This document shows positions 34,452 to 42,789 of a stretch of DNA of 64,000 nt, one piece after another. Position 1 is the first letter of the stretch. Each line of letters opens with the position of its first letter. Position numbers and translations under genes: made by a program. Origin of the DNA: Flavobacteriaceae bacterium CRH (GTDB taxonomy: Bacteria; Bacteroidota; Bacteroidia; Flavobacteriales; Flavobacteriaceae); contig LMAJ01000003.1 in assembly GCA_001507425.1 (NCBI GenBank), positions 372,001-436,000 of the forward strand, read 5' to 3'. The notes below the pieces were generated by a model. That model did not search any database. It saw only the letters and a program-made list of their open reading frames with translations, and was not told the origin of the DNA.

Positions 34452-35456
34452 CTATTGAAAAGCATATACAAGACCAACACCTAAAACCTGGCGTAATTGT
34501 GCCCTTGGTCCGTCGTTAACCTGAGATGTAGTTCCTGTAGTTGGGTCAACAACATCTTTTTTAGTTTTAATATCGTCGTCATATACTAAATGAATGCCGA
34601 TATTAGCTTTTACATAAGCATTTACAACAAGGTCAAGACGCGTATCATAATCGACATCGACATTTCCAAATCGGTTTAAATAATCCGTATATAAGCTTAA
34701 TCTGTTTTCGTAAAAAATATTTTTATAGATCTCGCTTTTCATATATCCGGTAAATAAAATACCAAATTCTGCTTTTACCTTTTGTCCTTCTTCAACTAAA
34801 ATTTGATTTGTAGCATCATTAGGATCCGTAATATAAACCGCTTTTTTAACACCAAAAGCTCCTTGATTTGCTAGATATTGATCTAATACCAAAGTGGTTT
34901 TCAGCGTAATAGGAGAGAAATAGAAAGTCCTGTTTTTTTCCTTGTTTGAGTTCTCAGCTCCAGCTCCTAAAAAGATATAAGCCGGTGCAAATGGTTTAGA
35001 GATCGCAATATCTCGGTTTGGATAATTATAACCGTTTGTAAACTGAGTATTAAAGTTAAACTTACCAGAATAATACCAATTTGAAGTAGTATCTTTTCTA
35101 AACCCGTAAGTAGAGTTAAGCGCCACGGCATCGTCTGTTTTTCTTAATTCAGTACCATCTTGTTTGTTTAAACCATATTTTATAATAAGCTCATTTGCCC
35201 ATTTATGATTTCCTTTGATGTACGTTCTTCCAAATTCACCTTTAAACAAACCCGAAATAGAACTTGTTCCCCCGGCGCTCCAGTTCACAAAAGCAATTTC
35301 TGAAATGTCAAAACCCAATTGGTTTTTCTTAGTCCAGTTTGAAGGACGCGGAGGTAACTGACCTGGATCTAAAGTAGTCCGAATAATGCTTTGAGCAGAT
35401 GTCGAAATTGAAAAAATAAAGAGCAAAAATAAGACGGAGAATCGAAATAATTTCAT
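34452..35456 (-). CDS. DUF3078 outer-membrane-associated protein
   Basis: 334 residues with a signal peptide (MKLFRFSVLFLLFIFSISTSAQ). The body is a likely outer-membrane beta-barrel: WTKKNQLGFDISEIAFVNWSAGGTSSISG near the start and alternating aromatic strands to the terminal LGVGLVYAFQ. I recognise it as DUF3078, a Bacteroidota-specific family of unknown function. The frame is open to 35504, but the extra 16 residues overlap dxs and precede the signal peptide, so ATG 35456 is used. It follows dxs by 44 bases and is probably co-transcribed. Confidence 0.82.
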   Translation of the reverse strand: MKLFRFSVLFLLFIFSISTSAQSIIRTTLDPGQLPPRPSNWTKKNQLGFDISEIAFVNWSAGGTSSISGLFKGEFGRTYIKGNHKWANELIIKYGLNKQDGTELRKTDDAVALNSTYGFRKDTTSNWYYSGKFNFNTQFTNGYNYPNRDIAISKPFAPAYIFLGAGAENSNKEKNRTFYFSPITLKTTLVLDQYLANQGAFGVKKAVYITDPNDATNQILVEEGQKVKAEFGILFTGYMKSEIYKNIFYENRLSLYTDYLNRFGNVDVDYDTRLDLVVNAYVKANIGIHLVYDDDIKTKKDVVDPTTGTTSQVNDGPRAQLRQVLGVGLVYAFQ

Positions 35457-35500
35457 TAGGTTAATTTTTGTTTTTTTTTGGCGGTGCAAAATAATTATTT

Positions 35501-37282
35501 TCAATGGTTTGAAAAAAGATTTACTAAACTTTTAACGTCAATTTTGCAGAATTGTTGTAATTCTAAAACAGTTCCGTGCTCAATAAAGACGTCTGGTACA
35601 CCTAAAATTATTATTTTATTAGAGAAATTATTAGCAGCTGCAAATTCTAAAATGGCACTTCCAAAACCTCCGTTTACAACACCATCTTCGATAGTAATAA
35701 TGGTTTTAAAAGTTTTAAAAATGTATTGTAATAAATTGTTGTCTAGTGGTTTAATGAAAGGAAAGTCGTAATGTGCAATTGTTTTCGGACTGCCACATTC
35801 GTTAATGGCAGAAATCACATTATTACCAATTGCCCCCGTAGATAAAACGGCTGTTTGGGTACCGCTTTTTAAACAAATTCCATCACCAATTTTAATATTC
35901 TCATATTGTCCGAAATTTGCTACTTCCCAACTCGAAAAAATGCCTCGACCTCTCGGATATCGAATAGCAATAGGATGATCTAAGCCCAATTGAGCCGTGT
36001 ATAAAATGTTTTGTAAAGCGATTTCATTAATTGGGGCATAAATAATCATATTCGGAATCAATCTTAAATAGGCAATATCAAAAACGCCATGATGCGTAGC
36101 GCCATCTTCGCCAACCAAACCGGCTCTGTCTAAGCAAAAAATAACAGGTAAATTTTGCAGTGCCACATCGTGAATAACCTGATCATAGGCACGCTGTAAA
36201 AATGTCGAATAAATATTGCAATATACCACCATTCCCTGAGTGGTCATTCCGGCGGCAAGCGTTACGGCATGTTGTTCTGCAATTCCAACATCAAAAGCAC
36301 GTTCCGGAATTTCATCCATCATAAATTTTAAAGAACTTCCAGATGGCATTGCAGGCGTGATACCAATAATTTTTTCATTCTTTTTGGCTAAATCTAAAAT
36401 CGTTAAACCAAAAACATCCTGATATTTTGGAGGAAGATTTTCTTCAGATTTTAAATGGATTTCTCCTGTAGAAGCATCAAATTTTCCGGGCGCGTGATAT
36501 TTAACCTGATTTTCTTCAGCTTGCTGTAAACCTTTTCCTTTTGTCGTTACAATATGAAGAAATTTAGGGCCTTTTATCTTTTTTAACCGATTTAATTCTT
36601 TTATTAAAGTTGGAAAATCGTGACCGCCAATTGGTCCTGAATAATCAAAATTCAAAGATTTAATGATATTATTCTGTTTCGGGTTTTTCCCGTTTTTAAC
36701 CGCAGTCAAATATTTTTTCAAAGCCCCAACACTCGGGTCAATTCCAATAGCGTTGTCGTTTAAAATGACCAGAATATTGGCATCAGTAACTCCGGCATGA
36801 TTTAAGCCTTCAAAAGCCATTCCTGATGCTATAGAAGCATCGCCAATAACTGCAATATGCTGTTTGTTAAAATCGCCTTTTAGTTTAGAAGCAATCGCCA
36901 TTCCGAGGGCGGCAGAAATTGAAGTCGAAGAATGCCCGACACCAAAAGCATCATAAATACTTTCGCTCCTTTTAGGAAACCCCGAAAGGCCTCCAATTTG
37001 TCTGTTGGTATGAAAATTTTCTCTTCTTTCGGTCAGGATTTTATGCCCGTAAGCCTGATGTCCAACGTCCCAAACCAATAAATCGTCGGGCGTATTAAAA
37101 ACATAATGCAAAGCAATCGTCAATTCTATTACACCCAAACTGGCGCCTAAATGTCCTTCTTTTACAGAAACAACATCAATTATAAACTGACGCAATTCTT
37201 TTGCAATTTGAGGAAGCTGCGCTTCAGAAAGTAAGCGTAAATCAGCAGGATTGAATATGTTTGAAAGTAAATTGCTTTTCAT
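35501..37282 (-). CDS. dxs: 1-deoxy-D-xylulose-5-phosphate synthase
   Basis: First enzyme of the MEP isoprenoid pathway; condenses pyruvate and glyceraldehyde 3-phosphate using thiamine diphosphate. 593 residues, slightly short of the usual about 620 but complete. HLGASLGVIELTIALHYVF and GHSSTSISAALGMA are near the start. The ThDP motif begins GDASIASGMAFEGLNHAG and runs to NDN. DVGIAEQHAVTLAAGM contains the catalytic Glu of the transketolase-like second half. GEDGATHHGVFD is also diagnostic. Confidence 0.95.
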   Translation of the reverse strand: MKSNLLSNIFNPADLRLLSEAQLPQIAKELRQFIIDVVSVKEGHLGASLGVIELTIALHYVFNTPDDLLVWDVGHQAYGHKILTERRENFHTNRQIGGLSGFPKRSESIYDAFGVGHSSTSISAALGMAIASKLKGDFNKQHIAVIGDASIASGMAFEGLNHAGVTDANILVILNDNAIGIDPSVGALKKYLTAVKNGKNPKQNNIIKSLNFDYSGPIGGHDFPTLIKELNRLKKIKGPKFLHIVTTKGKGLQQAEENQVKYHAPGKFDASTGEIHLKSEENLPPKYQDVFGLTILDLAKKNEKIIGITPAMPSGSSLKFMMDEIPERAFDVGIAEQHAVTLAAGMTTQGMVVYCNIYSTFLQRAYDQVIHDVALQNLPVIFCLDRAGLVGEDGATHHGVFDIAYLRLIPNMIIYAPINEIALQNILYTAQLGLDHPIAIRYPRGRGIFSSWEVANFGQYENIKIGDGICLKSGTQTAVLSTGAIGNNVISAINECGSPKTIAHYDFPFIKPLDNNLLQYIFKTFKTIITIEDGVVNGGFGSAILEFAAANNFSNKIIILGVPDVFIEHGTVLELQQFCKIDVKSLVNLFSNH

Positions 37283-37341
37283 TGTAGAGTAAAAAGCAAA
37301 TTTACGGTTTTAAATTTAATTCTGTTGCAGAGATAATGTCT

Positions 37342-38256
37342 CTATTCAAATGCTATTGGTAAACTATATTTTGTTCTGGTCCTTTTACCGTTTTGTTCGC
37401 CCGGAACCCATTTTGGGGATAATTTTAAAACGCGAATTATTTCTTTTCCTATTTGCGGATTTGCATTTTTTGGAATTTCAAATGATGATAGTGAACCGTC
37501 TTTATCTATAACAAATGAAACCGTAATTGGCGATTTGAAATTTTCAGCTTCCTCAGGTGTTTTAAATTCCTTTACAAAAAAATCATAAAAACTATTAATT
37601 CCGCCTGGATAATTTGGTGCTGTTTCAACCGCCGCACCCATATATATAATGTCGTCTTCTGTAATGTTTTGAATTGAATTATTTTCCTCAGTAATTATCG
37701 GGCCAGGATAAGATCCGGCAGGTAATGCACAGCTAATTGAAGGTTCAGATTTAACAGTGATTGTTTTAAATTTAGTTTTTACTGGTTTTTGAAATTTTAC
37801 ACCATCAGCTTTTGGCACAGAATCAACAGCTTGGTCCGGATTATTTTTTGAAATTTCATTTTTAGCGTTTGGTATTGTTATCGAAGTATTTTCAATAATT
37901 TCAACGCTATCAATTTTTTGCTTGTTTCCGTCTTTATCTGCACAGCTAAACAAAGTGGTTCCCATAGCAATAAACAAAGCCAGCAAAAATATTTTATGAT
38001 AATGAGTTTGTGTATATAAAACCTGACTTGGAATTTGAATCGTTATTGAATCTAGTTGCGATTTTTTAAATCTTCCGCAAATTTTTTTATTTTGATTTTG
38101 AATGAAAAAATGCTGAATTTCCTGAGGAAGCATTGTTGTAAAATCAATAACAGTTTTAGAACAGCTCATACAAAAACGGCCATTTTCGTTTGGCGTCATT
38201 TTATCCCAGTTTTCATGGCACGGTTCAGGAATTGTTATTTTGTGTTTTCTTTCCAT
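37342..38256 (-). CDS. Cys4-TM-TonB-like protein, paralog 4 of the array (last gene)
   Basis: 304 residues. The N-terminal domain has Cys13, Cys29, Cys32 and Cys60 (PCHENW, RFCMSC, KICGRF), a zinc-ribbon-like pattern common in Bacteroidota membrane proteins. A hydrophobic segment at 88-104 ends in LFSC105. After a polar linker comes a TonB C-terminal-like domain: YPGGINSFYDFF, PITVSFVIDKDGSL, VLKLSPKWVPGEQNGKR, YSLPIAFE. Topology would be cytoplasmic Cys4 domain, one membrane pass, periplasmic TonB-like domain. Its ATG overlaps the stop of the preceding gene by one base (TAATG). The function is not known; energy transduction to outer-membrane receptors is the usual TonB role. Confidence 0.75.
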   Translation of the reverse strand: MERKHKITIPEPCHENWDKMTPNENGRFCMSCSKTVIDFTTMLPQEIQHFFIQNQNKKICGRFKKSQLDSITIQIPSQVLYTQTHYHKIFLLALFIAMGTTLFSCADKDGNKQKIDSVEIIENTSITIPNAKNEISKNNPDQAVDSVPKADGVKFQKPVKTKFKTITVKSEPSISCALPAGSYPGPIITEENNSIQNITEDDIIYMGAAVETAPNYPGGINSFYDFFVKEFKTPEEAENFKSPITVSFVIDKDGSLSSFEIPKNANPQIGKEIIRVLKLSPKWVPGEQNGKRTRTKYSLPIAFE

Positions 38257-39089
38257 TATTTAATTGTAATTGGCAAAGAATATTGTCTCTTTATTTTTTT
38301 GCCATTAATTTCTCCCGGCTGCCATTTAGGGCACGCACTTAAAACTCTGATAATTTCTTGTTCTATAGCATTGTCAACAGCTGGAACACATTGAAGATAA
38401 GACACAGATCCGTTTTTTTCTACTGCAAAAGAAAGATTGATTTTGAGGTTTATATTTTCAGGATTTTTATATTCTTTTTCAAAAAAGCTATAAAACTGTT
38501 CGATTCCGCCCGGGAATTCTGCATTGGTTTCAATAGCAGTTCCCCCATTATAAACAGGTTCTTCTATTGTTTTTGTAGTTGATTTTGTTTCTTCATCCTT
38601 CACGCTTTTAGGCTTTACAAATTTAACCTGATCAACTTTTTGGGGTGGAGGTGGCGGAGGAGGAACATTTTTATCCGTTCGTAATGTTTTGCCTTTAACA
38701 ATATTCTCGTTTAATTTATGATCATTAGTAACTTCAATTTTATCAATTTTTTGCTTGCTTCCGTTTTTATCCTGACAACTAAATAAAGTTGTTCCCATTG
38801 TTACAAATAATGCTAATAAAAACATTTTGTAATAATTTGTTTGTGCATATAAAATGCGATTTGGAATTTGAATCGTTACAGTATCTAACTGCGATTTTCT
38901 AAACCTTCCGCAAACATTATTTTTTTTATTTTGAATAAAAAAATGCTGGATTTCCTGAGGAAGCATTGAAGTAAAATCAATAACAGTTTTAGAACAGCTC
39001 AAGCAAAAACGGCCATTTTCAGAAGGCGTCATTTTATTCCAGTCTTCATGGCACTGTTCAGAAATTGTAATTTTATGTTTTCTATTCAT
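38256..39089 (-). CDS. Cys4-TM-TonB-like protein, paralog 3 of the array
   Basis: 277 residues with the same plan: QCHEDW, RFCLSC and NVCGRF cysteines in the first 60 residues, membrane segment ending GTTLFSC, and TonB-like end (FPGGIEQFYSFFEKEY, INLSFAVEKNGSV, CPKWQPGEINGKKIKRQYSLPI). It is the only copy with a long polyproline linker (VPPPPPPPQKVDQVKFVKP), as in classical TonB proteins that span the periplasm. It overlaps both neighbours by one base. It has diverged most from the others in the Cys4 domain (MNRKHKITISEQ). Confidence 0.75.
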   Translation of the reverse strand: MNRKHKITISEQCHEDWNKMTPSENGRFCLSCSKTVIDFTSMLPQEIQHFFIQNKKNNVCGRFRKSQLDTVTIQIPNRILYAQTNYYKMFLLALFVTMGTTLFSCQDKNGSKQKIDKIEVTNDHKLNENIVKGKTLRTDKNVPPPPPPPQKVDQVKFVKPKSVKDEETKSTTKTIEEPVYNGGTAIETNAEFPGGIEQFYSFFEKEYKNPENINLKINLSFAVEKNGSVSYLQCVPAVDNAIEQEIIRVLSACPKWQPGEINGKKIKRQYSLPITIK

Positions 39090-39919
39090 TATTTAATTGT
39101 AATTGGTAAAAGGTAAGAGGAGCGTACAGTATGATCTTTTAGCTTTCCGGGAATCCAATTCGGAGCTGTTTTTAAAACTCTAATGGCTTCTTCTCCTATT
39201 TCTTTCGGTGTATTTTCAACGATGTTGAAATTACTCAAACTGCCATCTTCTTCTACAACAAATAAGATAAATATTTTCCCCTTAAACTTTTCTGTTTTTG
39301 CTGGAGCAGCATAATTTTTGTTAAAAAAAGCGTAAAAATTTTCCATCCCGTTTTCAGGAACAGGTAAAACATCTAAATCAGTTGAATTATGTATAGTGTG
39401 ATAGTTAAACGTTCCTTCCTCGCTATAATTAGGAACAACGAGATTTCCTACTACAATATCTTCATTATTTTTTTTGGTTTTTTCTTTTTTAGATTCGATC
39501 TGATGTCCGTAACATGAAGAATGAACCTCGTTTTCATCTTGATTTTGTGATTTGTTGTCAACAATCTCGATTTTATCAATTCTGTTTTTGTTTCCGTCTT
39601 TATCCTGACAACTAAACAATGTCGTTCCCATGGCAATAAACAAAGCGAGCAAAAACATTTTATGATAATGCGTTTGTGTATATAAAACCCGACTTGGAAT
39701 TTGAATCGTTAATGAATCTAGTTGCGATTTTTTAAATCTTCCGCAAATTTTTTTATTTTGATTTTGAATGAAAAAATGCTGTACTTCATTCGGTAACATG
39801 GAGGTAAAATCAATAACAGTTTTAGAACAACTCAAGCAAAAACGGCCATTTTCGTTTGTAGTCATTTCATCCCAGTTTTCAAGGCACGGTTCAGGAATTG
39901 TTATTTGTTTTCTTTCCAT
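39089..39919 (-). CDS. Cys4-TM-TonB-like protein, paralog 2 of the array
   Basis: 276 residues. The Cys4 domain (PCLENW, RFCLSC, KICGRF) and membrane segment are nearly identical to the others. The linker is unrelated in sequence and charged (KSQNQDENEVHSSCYGHQ). The C-terminal domain keeps MENFYAFFNKNY, KIFILFVVEEDGSL, VLKTAPNWIPG and YLLPITIK. It lacks the His5 found in the other copies (MERKQITIPEP). It starts 8 bases after the first gene of the array and overlaps the next by one base. Confidence 0.75.
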   Translation of the reverse strand: MERKQITIPEPCLENWDEMTTNENGRFCLSCSKTVIDFTSMLPNEVQHFFIQNQNKKICGRFKKSQLDSLTIQIPSRVLYTQTHYHKMFLLALFIAMGTTLFSCQDKDGNKNRIDKIEIVDNKSQNQDENEVHSSCYGHQIESKKEKTKKNNEDIVVGNLVVPNYSEEGTFNYHTIHNSTDLDVLPVPENGMENFYAFFNKNYAAPAKTEKFKGKIFILFVVEEDGSLSNFNIVENTPKEIGEEAIRVLKTAPNWIPGKLKDHTVRSSYLLPITIK

Positions 39920-39927
39920 TGTTTACA

Positions 39928-40863
39928 TTAATTTACTTGACTTACGCTGTTATCATTCTTGTTAACAAGATTAATTGAAACTATTTTTGAAAGATTTCTT
40001 TTTCTTCTTTCAGGGTTTAAACTGTCTTTTTGCACAATAATATTAAATCTAAAAACTTCAGCGCTTTCTTTTCCTTCATCAAAGCCTGGTTTCCACTTTT
40101 TAGACCTTTGCAAAACCCGGATAATTTCTTCTCCTGTTTCATGTCCAATATTATCAAAAACCTTAATTTGATTTAAAGTCCCGGTTTTGTCTATAACAAA
40201 AGAAACTTCGATTTCTCCTGTAATTCGTTTGGCTTTTTTAGGAATCTGAAATTCATCAGTAATAAATTCAGTAAATTTTGCAATCCCGCCTGGATATTCT
40301 GGCAATTTATAAATAGAACAAGTAGGAGGAGGAGGAATGCCGCCTTGGGTTTCACCATAATAACTACTACCATATCCTATGGATCCGGAAGGTTCGGCAT
40401 TTATTGTCAGGACGTCTTCAAGTATAGGTGGACGTGGCTTTTTTTCAGATATACTATCCTCGCGATTAGATTTGTCAAGAGGTTTCGGTGAATAATCTTC
40501 GACAACTTCTATTTTTTCAATTGCTTGTTTATTCCCATCTTCATTTTGACAACTAAACAAAGTTGTTCCCATAGCAATAAACAATGCCAATAGAAACATT
40601 TTATGATAATGGGTTTGTGTATATAGAACACGACTCGGAATTTGAATGGTTATTGAATCTAATTGAGCGTTTTTAAACCTTCCACAGATACTTTTGTTTT
40701 GATTTTGAATGAAAAAATGCTGAACTTCCTCAGGAAGCATCGCTCTAAAATCAATAACAGTTTTAGAACAGCTCAAGCAAAAACGGCCATTTTCGTTTGG
40801 AGTCATTTCATCCCAGTTTTCATGGCACGGTTCAGGAATTGTTATTTTATGTTTTCTTTCCAT
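39928..40863 (-). CDS. Cys4-TM-TonB-like protein, paralog 1 of the array (first gene)
   Basis: 311 residues and first in the transcription order. The Cys4 domain (PCHENW, RFCLSC, SICGRF) and membrane segment to LFSC105 match the paralogs. The linker contains GGIPPPPTCSIYKL. The TonB-like domain (YPGGIAKFTEFITDEF, GEIEVSFVIDKTGTLNQ, VLQRSKKWKPGFDEGK) is followed by a unique extra C-terminal stretch of about 35 residues (SLNPERRKRNLSKIVSIN). The operon promoter must lie in 40864-40935. That stretch is AT-rich; on the minus strand it has a TACATTTA -7-like sequence but no well-spaced TTG. Confidence 0.75.
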   Translation of the reverse strand: MERKHKITIPEPCHENWDEMTPNENGRFCLSCSKTVIDFRAMLPEEVQHFFIQNQNKSICGRFKNAQLDSITIQIPSRVLYTQTHYHKMFLLALFIAMGTTLFSCQNEDGNKQAIEKIEVVEDYSPKPLDKSNREDSISEKKPRPPILEDVLTINAEPSGSIGYGSSYYGETQGGIPPPPTCSIYKLPEYPGGIAKFTEFITDEFQIPKKAKRITGEIEVSFVIDKTGTLNQIKVFDNIGHETGEEIIRVLQRSKKWKPGFDEGKESAEVFRFNIIVQKDSLNPERRKRNLSKIVSINLVNKNDNSVSQVN

Positions 40864-40935
40864 TTTTGAATATCAGGATTTAAATGTAATAAAAAATTCA
40901 TACGAAAATCTTCAACAAAATTATTTTGTATTGAG

Positions 40936-40992
40936 TTGAGGCGATTATTTATGTTAATCGCCTCAAAAAAACACTATATTTGAGGCGATTAA
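40936..40992 (+). promoter_or_regulatory. Three operator-like TTGAGGCGATTA sites and -7 box before the Fic gene
   Basis: TTGAGGCGATTA (40936-40947), its inverse TTAATCGCCTCAA (40954-40966) and TTTGAGGCGATTAA (40979-40992) form two overlapping inverted pairs. The third site overlaps TATATTTG (40975-40982), a perfect TAnnTTTG -7 box. A half word GCCTCA recurs at 41004-41009, at the start codon. This suggests tight repression, possibly by the Fic protein's own C-terminal winged-helix region. Confidence 0.7.
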
Positions 40993-41008
40993 TTCTATTA
41001 AATGCCTC

Positions 41009-42124
41009 ATGAAATATAATTGGCAATTACCAAATTGGGAAAAATTCATATATGATGATGCTGTAATAGATTCATTATGTATTGAATTTGCATTAGAAAC
41101 AGGTGAATTGAAAGGGCTTGTAAACTCTTTATCTACTGAAATTCAACAAGAAACTATTTTACAATTTATGATTTCAGAAGCTATTAAAACTTCTGAAATT
41201 GAAGGGGAGTTTTTTAGCAGGCAAGATATAATGTCTTCCATTAAAAAAAACTTGGGTATAGATGAGGGGTTAGGTAAGATAAGAAACAAAAATGCGCAAG
41301 GGGTTGGTAAGTTAATGGTAATGATAAGAAATTCTTATTCTGATAAATTGAGAGAATCGTCTATAAAACAATGGCATTATATCTTAATGGAATATTCACG
41401 ACATATTAACCCTGGTGAATATAGAACTGGAGAAGAGCCTATGCAAATTGTTTCGGGTACTTATGGTAAAGAAATAGTTCATTTTGAAGCTCCCCCATCC
41501 AAACAGGTTCCAGCGGAAATGAAAAAATTCATTCAATGGTATAATGATTTTAAAATAAAAGCATCTGATGTTAAAAAGACTCTAATTAAAACTTCAATTT
41601 CTCATTTGTATTTTGAGAGCATTCATCCTTTTGAAGATGGAAATGGAAGAATTGGCCGGGCGATTGCTGAAAAATGCCTTTCGGAATCTCTCAATCGACC
41701 TGTTCTAATGAGTATTTCAAGTATTATTGAACAGAATAAAAAAAAGTATTACCAAGCTTTAAAAGAGGCACAACGAACCATTGAAATTACCGATTGGATT
41801 TTTTATTTTTCTAATTTGATTTTAGAATCTCAAAAAAACGCAAAACAAATTGTTCTTTTTACATTAAACAAAAGTAAATTCATAGACAAGTTTAAAAATC
41901 AAATGAATGAAAGACAGACAAAAGCAGTATTGAAAATGTTTGAATATGGTATTTCTGGTTTTGTGGGCGGAATGACGACAATAAAATATATTTCTATTAC
42001 TAAAACTTCAAGAGCAACAGCGACAAGAGATTTACAGGATTTAACAGATAAAAACATTTTGATGCCAAAAGGAGAAGGTAGAAATCGAGCGTATGATTTG
42101 AATTTATTGGTGAAAGACAACTAA
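41009..42124 (+). CDS. Fic family AMP-transferase with N-terminal DUF4172-like region and C-terminal winged helix
   Basis: 371 residues. The catalytic Fic motif HPFEDGNGRIGR is complete at 206-217, so the protein should be able to transfer AMP or a similar group from a nucleotide to target proteins. The inhibitory helix motif (S/T)xxxE(G/N) is present at the N-terminal side, T61-SEI-E65-G66. This makes it a class II Fic, self-inhibited in cis. The N-terminal WQLPNWEKFIYDDA matches the DUF4172 domain often paired with Fic. The C-terminus (VGGMTTIKYISITKTSRATATRDLQDL) looks like a DNA-binding winged helix. No separate antitoxin gene is adjacent. Confidence 0.87.
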   Translation: MKYNWQLPNWEKFIYDDAVIDSLCIEFALETGELKGLVNSLSTEIQQETILQFMISEAIKTSEIEGEFFSRQDIMSSIKKNLGIDEGLGKIRNKNAQGVGKLMVMIRNSYSDKLRESSIKQWHYILMEYSRHINPGEYRTGEEPMQIVSGTYGKEIVHFEAPPSKQVPAEMKKFIQWYNDFKIKASDVKKTLIKTSISHLYFESIHPFEDGNGRIGRAIAEKCLSESLNRPVLMSISSIIEQNKKKYYQALKEAQRTIEITDWIFYFSNLILESQKNAKQIVLFTLNKSKFIDKFKNQMNERQTKAVLKMFEYGISGFVGGMTTIKYISITKTSRATATRDLQDLTDKNILMPKGEGRNRAYDLNLLVKDN

Positions 42125-42151
42125 TGATGAGATAAAATTATTCCAAAAACG

Positions 42152-42159
42152 TATTTTTG
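42152..42159 (+). promoter_or_regulatory. -7 box immediately before tadA
   Basis: TATTTTTG fits TAnnTTTG and ends 5 bases before the tadA ATG, so a transcript from here would be nearly leaderless. No good TTG is found at the right distance. Confidence 0.4.
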
Positions 42160-42164
42160 CACTT

Positions 42165-42608
42165 ATGATAAATCCTTTCACCGACGAATACTTCATGAAA
42201 AAAGCTTTGCAGGAAGCTGAAATGGCTTTTAGTAAAGGCGAAATTCCGGTTGGAGCCATAATTGTTGTGGCTGATAGAGTAATCGCCAGTAGTCATAATT
42301 TAACCGAACTATTAAACGATGTAACCGCTCACGCCGAAATGCAATCGATAACCGCTGCCGCTAACTTTTTAGGTGGAAAATATCTTAAAGATTGTACCTT
42401 ATATGTTACACTCGAACCTTGCCAAATGTGTGCAGGAGCTTTGTATTGGAGCCAGATTTCTAAAATTGTTTTTGGTGCCCGCGATGAACAACGCGGATTT
42501 ATGGTTATGGGAACAAAACTTCATCCAAAAACAACTGTAGTTTCTGGAGTTATGGCCAATGAAGCTGCTGATTTAATGAAACGTTTTTTTGTTGAAAGAC
42601 GTAAATAA
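42165..42608 (+). CDS. tadA: tRNA-specific adenosine deaminase TadA
   Basis: Deaminates adenosine 34 to inosine in the tRNA-Arg(ACG) anticodon. 147 residues. The zinc site is HAE (His56, catalytic Glu58) with Cys86 and Cys89 in LEPCQMCAGAL. The C-terminal FGARDEQRGF segment and helix (DLMKRFFVERRK) fit TadA rather than a cytidine deaminase. A broader nucleoside deaminase is the alternative. Confidence 0.9.
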   Translation: MINPFTDEYFMKKALQEAEMAFSKGEIPVGAIIVVADRVIASSHNLTELLNDVTAHAEMQSITAAANFLGGKYLKDCTLYVTLEPCQMCAGALYWSQISKIVFGARDEQRGFMVMGTKLHPKTTVVSGVMANEAADLMKRFFVERRK

Positions 42609-42789
42609 CCTCTATTTTTTGCTTCAGTAAAAATAATTCTCACCACTGAATTTTCCTGCCAAAACATTTCAAAAAATAATATACATTTACTATAATATAT
42701 TTATCATTTCATAGGTTATGGTTTTAGACCGTGAAATGTCATGTTCTTTATTAATATCTTGTATCTGTAACCATTAACGCCATATCAAA

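Noticed and set aside
35457-35504. Upstream extension of the DUF3078 protein
   Set aside because: It would place 16 residues before a clear signal peptide and overlap dxs.
41009-42124. Classical two-gene Fic toxin-antitoxin module
   Set aside because: The inhibitory motif is inside the same protein and no small antitoxin gene lies beside it.
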